Positions 7,682 to 13,796 of a stretch of 13,796 nt of DNA are shown here, one piece after another; the stretch's first letter is position 1, and every line of letters begins with the position of its first letter. The stretch comes from Candidatus Egaibacter danicus (GTDB lineage Bacteria; Pseudomonadota; Gammaproteobacteria; Burkholderiales; Burkholderiaceae): assembly GCA_011391115.1 (NCBI GenBank), contig JAABRC010000019.1, positions 1 to 13,796 on the forward strand, in the 5' to 3' direction. Made by a program: the position numbers and the translations under genes. The notes under the pieces are model-generated. The model searched no databases. It saw only the letters and a program-made list of their open reading frames with translations, and was not told the DNA's origin.

Positions 7682-7687
7682 ATTCTA
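7682..7687 (-). promoter_or_regulatory. Possible -10 box of tRNA-Arg
   Basis: On the minus strand TAGAAT lies 10 nt before the tRNA 5' end, which suits a start site a few nucleotides upstream of the mature end. With a 17-bp spacer the -35 position (7705-7710) reads GAAACA, only half matching the consensus. The tRNA could instead, or also, be read from the operon ending 45 bp upstream. Confidence 0.35.
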
Positions 7688-7716
7688 GCACGATCCAGAA
7701 AGCCTGTTTCCCTGCG

Positions 7717-8592
7717 CTAGGAACGCAAACCCAGCAGGGCGCGCGCTTCTGCCGGGCTTGCCACCGGTCGACCAGCAAGCCGTGCGCAGTTTGCCAATGC
7801 GGAAATTAATGCACCATTGCCTTTGGCGCGCTCCCCATCCGGCAGATAAAACGTGTCCTCCAGACCGGTACGAAGCATGCCCCCCAGATCTGCTGTTTTC
7901 TGATGCACGGGCCAGATTTCGGCACGGCCAATCAGGGTCGTCTGCCAAACGCTGTCTGGAGCCATCCAGCGCAGTAACAATGCCAGCAAATCTGCATCGC
8001 AGGGCATGCCTGACGCTACGCCCATCACCAGGTTGTATTCGGGACGACCCAACTCCGGCGGGAGCATGCCAGCCTTCAGATACATCCCGACGGACCGCAC
8101 AATCCCGACATCAAAACACTCAAATTCCGGATGAACACCGCACTCTTGCATGACATCCAGAAACTGCTGAACCTTGGTCACGGGGTTGTCAAACACCATT
8201 GGTGGCCAGGCCCATTGACCATCATCCCTGATTTTCAGGTAGTTCAGACTGCCCGCATTGCAAGCGGCAATTTCCGGCTTGATACGGCGTATGCAAGCCA
8301 GAGGCCCGGAAACATCTTTTCCAACCACCCCCGTGGTCAGGTTGATGATCACGCCAGGACAAGCTTCACGAATGGCGCTTACCACGGCAGCCGCAACCTC
8401 CGGGTCCCACGATGGCAGATGGCCCTTCCCTTCTTCCTGCTGGCGCAGATGGACGTGCATGACTGAAGCACCGGCATTGAATGCGTCACGAGCCTCCTGC
8501 GCCATTTGCTCTGGTGTGACTGGAACGGGATGCTGGCTCGGATTCGTGAGCACGCCGGTCAGTGCGCAAGTAAGAATAGCCTTGTCCATCAT
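7717..8592 (-). CDS. Beta-keto acid cleavage enzyme (BKACE, DUF849 / Kce family)
   Basis: Family members condense a beta-keto acid with acetyl-CoA and split it into acetoacetate plus a new acyl-CoA, using a divalent metal in a TIM barrel. The type member, Kce, acts on 3-keto-5-aminohexanoate in lysine fermentation. The 291-aa protein has the N-terminal ILTCALTG strand (6-13), the metal-binding HVHLR (His46, His48), a late ligand Glu245 and the catalytic pair Arg241/Asp246 in GGMLRTGLEDTFYL (237-250), matching Arg226, Glu230 and Asp231 of Kce in spacing. From memory of the Kce sequence, its Glu14, which holds the substrate amino group, aligns with Leu15 here, so a different, non-amino substrate is likely. 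The ATG overlaps the biotin carboxylase TGA by 4 nt (8589-8592). It is the last gene of the carboxylase operon and ends 45 bp before tRNA-Arg. Confidence 0.9.
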   Translation of the reverse strand: MMDKAILTCALTGVLTNPSQHPVPVTPEQMAQEARDAFNAGASVMHVHLRQQEEGKGHLPSWDPEVAAAVVSAIREACPGVIINLTTGVVGKDVSGPLACIRRIKPEIAACNAGSLNYLKIRDDGQWAWPPMVFDNPVTKVQQFLDVMQECGVHPEFECFDVGIVRSVGMYLKAGMLPPELGRPEYNLVMGVASGMPCDADLLALLLRWMAPDSVWQTTLIGRAEIWPVHQKTADLGGMLRTGLEDTFYLPDGERAKGNGALISALANCARLAGRPVASPAEARALLGLRS

Positions 8593-10571
8593 GGTTCCGA
8601 GCTCCCGGCCTGGCTTGCTTCATGAACTCTCAATTCGATCACGAGAGCTCCTGACACGACCTGCTCGCCAACGAGCGAGTGGATTGCGACCACCTGACCA
8701 GCGCCTTGCGCCGTCAACCACATTTCAATCTTCATGGCTTCCACACACATCAACGCCTGGCCTTGGGTCACACTGTCGCCTACTGCAACCAGCATCTGGG
8801 AAACTTTGCCAGCAACCGGCGCCAGAACTTGCGCCGCGTCTGGTTTCGTATCGACTTGCGGAAATGGGGACACTTCATGAAAAACGAATGACGCCACGCC
8901 CGTTGCCATGTGCAACTTTTCGCCGGACATCACAAACAGAGCTTGCCGGGTAACACCTTCCATGTCGTAGCGCAGTCTGCCCCCAGCCCGGAGATCAAGC
9001 TTGATTGTCCGCTCAACACCTTCCTGGGCAACTGTTACCCGCCCATTGCGATCAGGCGAGGTGCGCAAATTGCGCACACTGGTATCGCACCGCAAAAACA
9101 GGGTGTATGAGGCTATGCCAGCCGGTCGCCAGCCGGCACCACTCTGCATGGCAAAAACGGCCGCGGCAAGACACCACACATCGTCGTCAGGTTGCGGACG
9201 GCGCAGCAAAGGCTCGTCATTTTCCATCCACTGATCCAGTGTGGCGGTGGTCATCGCCGAATCGCGAAATTGGGGCGAGTTCAACACATCCGACAGAAAC
9301 TGACCGTTATTTTGGACCCCAAGTAGAGGGGTTTTGGCCATCGCCGTGCGAAGCCGTCGAATCGCATCATCGCGGTCATGCCCGTGCGCGATGATCTTGG
9401 CCAGCAAGGGGTCATAAAAAGGGGAGACGATGCCCCCTTCCACAATTCCGTCATCTATCCGTATTCCTGGCTGCTGGGCTTCTTGTGGCCGCCATCGGCA
9501 AATCGTCCCAGTTTGTGGGGCAAAGCCAGCATAAGGATCCTCGGCACAAAGCCGAACCTCGATCGCATAACCAGACAGTTGAACGTCAGCCTGCTGAACA
9601 GGCAAAGGTCTCCCGGCCGCAATCTGGATTTGCCAGGCCACCAGATCAAATCCGGTGACCATCTCTGTAACCGGATGTTCAACCTGCAAGCGGGTGTTCA
9701 TCTCGAGGAAGTAGTGATTGAACTGTGCGTCCACGATGAACTCAACGGTACCCGCGCCACAGTAACCAACGGCCAATGCAGCAGCCACAGCGTCTTTACC
9801 CATGGCCTCCCGCATGGCGGCACTCACCACGGGCGACGGAGCCTCTTCAATAACCTTTTGCCGTCGCCGCTGCGCGGTGCAATCACGTTCACCCAGATGA
9901 ACGGCTTGTCCATGCGCGTCCGCAAAGATCTGGATCTCAATATGCCTGCCATTCTCAATGAGGCGCTCCAGCATCAGCTTTCCGTCCCCAAACGAGCTCC
10001 GGGCCTCACGCCGTGCGTCTGCGATGGCTTGGGGAATCTCGCTGGCTGACCGCACCAACCGCATTCCGCGCCCACCGCCGCCGGCCACTGCCTTCACCAA
10101 AAGCGGGAACCCCAATTTCAGGGCTTCTTCGGTGAGACGCTGAGAAGCCTGCTCTTCACCCAGGTAGCCCGGAGCGCACGGCACACCGGCTGCCATCATC
10201 CGCCGCTTTGCGCGGGCTTTGTCGCCCATAGCCTCCATGGCATCTGCAGATGGCCCAATGAATACCAATCCATGGTCAACAACTGACCGGGCAAAAGACG
10301 CGTTTTCGCTCAGAAAGCCATACCCCGGATGTACGGCGTCTGCGCCCGTCTTGCGGGCGGCTTCCAGCAACGCTTCAACATTCAGATAGGAGTCTGCAGC
10401 AGCTGAGCCACCAATATGCACCGCCTCGTCGGCCTGCTCCAGGTGAGGTGAAAGCCTGTCGGCATCGCTGTAGACCGCAACGGTTTGATACCCCAGGACT
10501 CGTGCAGTCCGAATGATGCGACACGCGATTTCGCCCCGATTGGCAATCAGGATTTTTGAGAAACCGGTCAC
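8589..10571 (-). CDS. Acyl-CoA carboxylase alpha subunit (biotin carboxylase + BCCP)
   Basis: The ATP-dependent biotin carboxylase half of a two-subunit acyl-CoA carboxylase of the methylcrotonyl/geranyl-CoA type. I use the GTG at 10569-10571 (660 aa): it overlaps the upstream TGA by 4 nt (GTGA) and puts KILIANRGEIACR at residues 6-18. A longer open frame to 10691 overlaps the neighbouring gene and adds nothing recognisable. Domains in order: N-terminal biotin carboxylase fold, ATP-grasp with glycine loop KAVAGGGGRGM (about 160-170), active-site EMNTRLQVEHP (290-300), C-terminal biotin carboxylase domain, a linker/BT region (about 460-575), and a biotinyl domain with APVAGKV (584-590) and biotin Lys614 in VEAMKIEMW. 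The usual AMKM is AMKI here. It pairs with the carboxyltransferase just upstream. Confidence 0.94.
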   Translation of the reverse strand: MTGFSKILIANRGEIACRIIRTARVLGYQTVAVYSDADRLSPHLEQADEAVHIGGSAAADSYLNVEALLEAARKTGADAVHPGYGFLSENASFARSVVDHGLVFIGPSADAMEAMGDKARAKRRMMAAGVPCAPGYLGEEQASQRLTEEALKLGFPLLVKAVAGGGGRGMRLVRSASEIPQAIADARREARSSFGDGKLMLERLIENGRHIEIQIFADAHGQAVHLGERDCTAQRRRQKVIEEAPSPVVSAAMREAMGKDAVAAALAVGYCGAGTVEFIVDAQFNHYFLEMNTRLQVEHPVTEMVTGFDLVAWQIQIAAGRPLPVQQADVQLSGYAIEVRLCAEDPYAGFAPQTGTICRWRPQEAQQPGIRIDDGIVEGGIVSPFYDPLLAKIIAHGHDRDDAIRRLRTAMAKTPLLGVQNNGQFLSDVLNSPQFRDSAMTTATLDQWMENDEPLLRRPQPDDDVWCLAAAVFAMQSGAGWRPAGIASYTLFLRCDTSVRNLRTSPDRNGRVTVAQEGVERTIKLDLRAGGRLRYDMEGVTRQALFVMSGEKLHMATGVASFVFHEVSPFPQVDTKPDAAQVLAPVAGKVSQMLVAVGDSVTQGQALMCVEAMKIEMWLTAQGAGQVVAIHSLVGEQVVSGALVIELRVHEASQAGSSEP

Positions 10572-12178
10572 AGCCTGGCCACTCCAAACGTGTTGGCATG
10601 CAATTGACGAGCCCGTGATTCCTCGGCCATCGCCAGACACATTCCCAGCAGACGACGGGTGTCGCGGGGATCGATGATGCCATCGTCCCACAGTCGCGCC
10701 GTACCGAACAGGGCTTCTGACTCCTGATCAAGCCTCGTTCGCAACCCGTCAGACATGGCCTTGAGCGCACCTTCATCTGCCAGCGCCCCGTCCCGCTGGA
10801 CTTTGTTTCGGTTGACGATATCCATCACCTTCGCAGCCTGCACGCCTCCCATCACGGCCGTGCGCGCCGTGGGCCAGGCAAATATGAATCTTGGATCAAA
10901 GCCACGGCCGCACATGCCGTAGTTTCCGGCACCATACGAGCCCCCCAATACAAAAGTAAATTTGGGCACTCGCGCATTCGCAACCGCCTGAATCATTTTG
11001 GAACCGTGCTTGATGGCCCCACTCCGCTCAGCGACAGCACCCACCATATAACCCGTCGTATTCTGAAGAAAAACCAGAGGCGTGTCACTCTGGTCACACA
11101 GCTGAATGAATTGCGCCGCTTTGGTAGAGCCTGTCGGTTGAATGGGCCCGTTGTTACCAAGAATACCAACCAGATGCCCCTGCACACGGGCGTGACCACA
11201 AACTGTCTCACTGGCGTACCTGGACTTGAACTCCAGAAAATCCGAGCCATCAATCAGCCGTGCAACAACTTCCCGTACATCATAGGGTTCGCGGTTGTCT
11301 GCAGGAACAATGCCGAGCAGCTCCTGCTCGTCGTACAGCGGCTCGACGAAGGCCGTCTGCGGCAGGACTGGGTCCCATTTCAATTTATCGAGCAGTTCAC
11401 GTGCCAGGGCAATGGCGTGCGCATCGTCCTCACACAGATACTCGCCCAAACCGGTCACTGTTGCATGGGTTTCGGCTCCACCCAGGTCTTCCTCGGTGCT
11501 GTCCTCACCAATGGCCGCTTTCACCAGCGGCGGCCCGGCGAGAAATATGGCCGAGCGCTTGCGCACCAGAATCACGTAATCAGACAGCCCAGGCAAGTAG
11601 GCTCCGCCAGCCGTGGAGGAACCATGCACCACGGATATCTGTGGCAGACCCGCCGCGGACATACGCGCCTGATTGGCGAAACTGCGCCCGCCTTCCACAA
11701 ATATTTCGCTCTGGTACATCAGGTTGGCACCACCGCTTTCCACCAGATAGATCACTGGCAATTTGTTCTCGCGCGCAATCTCCTGTGCACGCAACGCCTT
11801 GCGCAAACCCATAGGCGCGACGGTGCCACCTTTCACCCCACTGTCGTTGGCAGAAATCAGGCATCGCTTCCCGGCCACAACACCGATGCCAACGATTGAC
11901 CCCCCACCCAAAACAGAAGTCTTGCCGTCGTCATCATGCATATTGAGGCCGGCCAGGCGACTCAACTCAAGGAAAGATGAGCCCCGATCAAGCAACCGGG
12001 CAACACGTTCACGGGGCAACAACTGGCCGCGCTTTTCGAATCTTGCCCGCTTGGACTCGGATTCCTGAACCACCAGCCCCTCCAGCCGTTGGACCTCGGC
12101 GAGCAGGGCCAGCATGCGCTGGGCATTTGTCTTGAAGGCTTCTGACTTGGTCTTGATTCTGGATTGAATGGCTGGCAT
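10568..12178 (-). CDS. Acyl-CoA carboxylase beta subunit, geranyl-CoA carboxylase-like
   Basis: The carboxyltransferase subunit moves CO2 from biotin to an acyl-CoA, classically at the gamma carbon of 3-methyl-2-enoyl-CoAs in this branch. The 536 aa are typical. N- and C-terminal crotonase-like halves show the oxyanion glycines SSTAGGAYLPGLSD (187-200) and GGSYGAGNYGMCG (412-424). Several blocks look like AtuC (geranyl-CoA carboxylase) rather than MCC beta: GGTVAPMGLRKALR (117-130) and EIFVEGGRSFANQARMSA (158-175), where MCC has HFGRIFYNQA. The Phe of that MCC segment corresponds to Gly163, a change I recall as linked to a larger acyl pocket in geranyl-CoA carboxylase. None of the rest of the atu cluster is present, so the substrate stays open: geranyl-CoA, methylcrotonyl-CoA or another branched enoyl-CoA. 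AAGAAGAGA (12188-12196) lies 9 nt before the ATG. First gene of the operon. Confidence 0.93.
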   Translation of the reverse strand: MPAIQSRIKTKSEAFKTNAQRMLALLAEVQRLEGLVVQESESKRARFEKRGQLLPRERVARLLDRGSSFLELSRLAGLNMHDDDGKTSVLGGGSIVGIGVVAGKRCLISANDSGVKGGTVAPMGLRKALRAQEIARENKLPVIYLVESGGANLMYQSEIFVEGGRSFANQARMSAAGLPQISVVHGSSTAGGAYLPGLSDYVILVRKRSAIFLAGPPLVKAAIGEDSTEEDLGGAETHATVTGLGEYLCEDDAHAIALARELLDKLKWDPVLPQTAFVEPLYDEQELLGIVPADNREPYDVREVVARLIDGSDFLEFKSRYASETVCGHARVQGHLVGILGNNGPIQPTGSTKAAQFIQLCDQSDTPLVFLQNTTGYMVGAVAERSGAIKHGSKMIQAVANARVPKFTFVLGGSYGAGNYGMCGRGFDPRFIFAWPTARTAVMGGVQAAKVMDIVNRNKVQRDGALADEGALKAMSDGLRTRLDQESEALFGTARLWDDGIIDPRDTRRLLGMCLAMAEESRARQLHANTFGVARL

Positions 12179-12207
12179 CAGTACATGTCTCTTCTTGCTT
12201 ATCCAAC

Positions 12208-12236
12208 ATTAGAGGGGATGCCAAAGACAACGTCAA
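12208..12236 (-). promoter_or_regulatory. Sigma70 promoter of the carboxylase-BKACE operon
   Basis: On the minus strand, TTGACG (12231-12236) and TCTAAT (12208-12213) are separated by exactly 17 bp (12214-12230), a near-consensus housekeeping promoter. Transcription should start near 12201, giving a leader of about 22 nt that contains AAGAAGAGA before the ATG. A perfect TGCGT-G-ACGCA palindrome sits at 12242-12252, just upstream of the -35, where an activator or repressor could bind (inference). The rest of the 12179-12413 gap holds no gene that I can support. Confidence 0.75.
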
Positions 12237-12413
12237 TCAGCTGCGTGACGCATCATGCTGGTCCGGACGAAAGCCCTGCGAGGGATTTATATGGTCTTTT
12301 CTGCATCCAGCCCTTTTGCCACCTGCGTAGGAAGCTCCTTATTTCATAGCAACTTGCTGGATACTGCCGCACTACACCGCAATATGGGGACACTTCGCAG
12401 GCCGCCTGATGTG

Positions 12414-13796
12414 TCACTCGCCCCTCGAACGCCTCATCAGACGGGCTTCAACTTCAGGCTCACCGAGAAAGTTAATCGCATCGCGCAGAACCTGAACGTG
12501 GTCTGGCGGGGGTTCGCTGCTTCCAGCATTCCGGATGAAGTCTTTCCAATACAGGACATGCGTAAAAAAGTGGGATAACCCGATCCAGCTCATCCAGCCG
12601 CGCGGTCGCCCGATACAAACCGCAACATCTGTCACGCCGGGCCCGAAGTCACGAGCCAACGGCCCGGAAATCAGGTCACCAAACGGAAACAGAACCCGCC
12701 CTGAGGGGTCGTGAATATTCGTCCAACGCGTGGGTGCCATAGCGGCCGCATGATGGGGTTGCATCTGCTGGCTGCCCTTTGGATTCGCGTAGACAAAGTG
12801 CAGGTTGAGCTGCGCATCAGCTTCAAAAACCGGAGGACATCGCAGGGTCTCACGAGCCTGCACCATCACCCGCAGTTCGCACAGGCTGCGCGCGATCAGG
12901 AACTCCGCATGGGTGAGCGGGCAGCCCATCGTGATGAGATCTGAAATCAGCCAGGCGCTGCGGCGCTTTTGATCAGGCCCCTGCACCTGGACAGCAGAAA
13001 GCTCCAGGAACAGCTTGCGCTGGGCCACACGATAGGTATCTCGCAGGTTCGGCACCGTATCTATTGCCGCTGATGGGCGACCATAGGCACATTGACCTCC
13101 GCGATCATCCCGGTGGATGTCAGGCGTATGGCCTTTCGTGTATCCGGCAGCAACCAGCAAGGCCTCGCCCGCAATTTCGCATTCGCGAAATGCGTGATGC
13201 AGTGAGGATCCAACCGTCATCGTGATGGAACGCGCGGCCTCAGACCATGCCAGCATCACCAGATCGTGCGCCAACACGCTACCCAGGCTGTGCCCAACAA
13301 CAATGACTCTGTCATAAGCACCTGACGCTGCAATCTGGTCCAGCAACTTGAGCCCGCGCTGGCGGGCTTCATGACGGACCTTGATATTACGCGGCTCCGC
13401 ACTGACGTACCGGGCCACGTCACCGAAATAGGACGTCAGAAAAGACTTCGCTTTACCCCCGAAAGCAGCCAGCAGCACCGTCACCACAATCCAGCCGCGC
13501 CACGTCATCAAGGACCCCAGCCAGGTTCCTGCGAGCGGGTCGTGCTGGTAGAACTCGACCACTTTGGGCCAGACTGTAGACAAGCTACTAAACAGGAGTG
13601 CCAGGGTGAACAGCCACATGACCATCCACACTGTCATGACTCTGGGCGGTATTTCGCCACGAAATGGGTTACGAAACAACAGGGCACCGAACCACTTGGT
13701 GAAGTCCCCCCAATTGGAGTCGGCCGTCAGATCAGCCCAATAGAGCTCGAAGAAGTCGGTGCGCTTCCCCTTTTCGCCCTTGTGATCCGGGTCTCG
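12414..13796 (-). CDS. Membrane-anchored alpha/beta-hydrolase-like protein (5' end outside window)
   Basis: The frame runs open from the window's right edge to TGA at 12414-12416, giving at least 460 residues. A TTG at 13677-13679 is not the likely start, because protein-like sequence (RTDFFELYWADLTADSNW) continues upstream of it, so the true start lies beyond the window. Two hydrophobic stretches (from the edge, about 54-76 and 100-112) suggest an anchor of one or two membrane helices. Next comes VIVVGHSLGSVLAHD (about 164-178), the nucleophile elbow of lipases/esterases with Ser170. A late SHFFTHVLYWKD segment may hold the catalytic His, but I cannot assign the acid. Substrate unknown; a soluble-face lipase, esterase or a structural hydrolase-fold protein are all possible. 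It points the same way as the carboxylase operon but is separated by 235 bp that include a strong promoter, so it is probably not part of it. Confidence 0.8.
   Translation of the reverse strand, partial: RDPDHKGEKGKRTDFFELYWADLTADSNWGDFTKWFGALLFRNPFRGEIPPRVMTVWMVMWLFTLALLFSSLSTVWPKVVEFYQHDPLAGTWLGSLMTWRGWIVVTVLLAAFGGKAKSFLTSYFGDVARYVSAEPRNIKVRHEARQRGLKLLDQIAASGAYDRVIVVGHSLGSVLAHDLVMLAWSEAARSITMTVGSSLHHAFRECEIAGEALLVAAGYTKGHTPDIHRDDRGGQCAYGRPSAAIDTVPNLRDTYRVAQRKLFLELSAVQVQGPDQKRRSAWLISDLITMGCPLTHAEFLIARSLCELRVMVQARETLRCPPVFEADAQLNLHFVYANPKGSQQMQPHHAAAMAPTRWTNIHDPSGRVLFPFGDLISGPLARDFGPGVTDVAVCIGRPRGWMSWIGLSHFFTHVLYWKDFIRNAGSSEPPPDHVQVLRDAINFLGEPEVEARLMRRSRGE

Noticed and set aside
10572..10691. 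Upstream extension of the biotin carboxylase frame
   Set aside because: It overlaps the carboxyltransferase coding sequence and adds residues unlike the family; the GTG at 10571 gives the standard N-terminus and a 4-nt overlap.
11006..11899. 297-codon plus-strand frame opposite the carboxyltransferase
   Set aside because: Antisense to a well-supported gene, with no recognisable motif.
12328..12356. Segment around CATAGCAACTTGCTGG resembling a short intergenic repeat I associate with Comamonadaceae
   Set aside because: The match is degenerate and from memory, and no second copy is present in the window.
12384..12396. 13-mer ATGGGGACACTTC, also present at 8864-8876
   Set aside because: One copy is inside a coding gene; without flanking similarity this is probably chance, not insertion sequence remnants.
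12255..12578. Plus-strand 107-codon frame spanning the gap after the hydrolase
   Set aside because: Half of it is antisense to the hydrolase gene, it has no clear ribosome binding site or motif, and it overlaps no conserved signal.

Overview
The window looks like chromosomal backbone from a betaproteobacterium, most likely Comamonadaceae (Rhodoferax/Polaromonas-like). The reasons are the gene order rph / PP2C phosphatase / Ser-Thr kinase // yicC-gmk-rpoZ-spoT // greB, the protein sequences, and a fairly high but not extreme GC content. No mobile element, CRISPR array, rRNA or phage gene was recognised. The lineage call rests on remembered synteny and protein style, not on a database search.

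Left part (1-2705, minus strand): a compact operon transcribed right to left. It encodes a soluble Ser/Thr kinase, a PP2C phosphatase whose start overlaps the kinase stop by 4 nt, and RNase PH. A 77-bp divergent intergenic region (2706-2782), holding a perfect 14-bp palindrome, separates it from the next operon.

Middle part (2783-7671): yicC (RNase-like), gmk (guanylate kinase) and rpoZ (RNAP omega) run on the plus strand and end at a clear intrinsic terminator (4595-4621). spoT, the bifunctional (p)ppGpp synthetase/hydrolase, follows with a GTG start, no Shine-Dalgarno and a -10-like box placed as if the mRNA were leaderless. spoT converges with greB, and their stop codons share one TTAA tetranucleotide. 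A tRNA-Arg(ACG) gene with its own terminator lies upstream of greB on the minus strand. Gmk, omega and SpoT all touch GTP/(p)ppGpp metabolism or sensing.

Right part (7717-12236, minus strand): a three-gene catabolic operon with a near-consensus sigma70 promoter (TTGACG-17 bp-TCTAAT). It encodes a carboxyltransferase subunit, a biotin carboxylase/BCCP subunit and a beta-keto acid cleavage enzyme (BKACE/DUF849), all joined by 4-nt start/stop overlaps. The carboxyltransferase resembles geranyl-CoA carboxylase more than methylcrotonyl-CoA carboxylase. The BKACE keeps its zinc and catalytic residues but appears to lack the glutamate that binds the amino group in the type enzyme Kce. A biotin-dependent acyl-CoA carboxylase locked in one transcript with a BKACE is the best candidate here for an undescribed pathway; its substrate cannot be read from the sequence.

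Far right (12414-13796, minus strand): a membrane-anchored alpha/beta-hydrolase-like protein with a GHSLG nucleophile motif. It is cut at its 5' end by the window edge.
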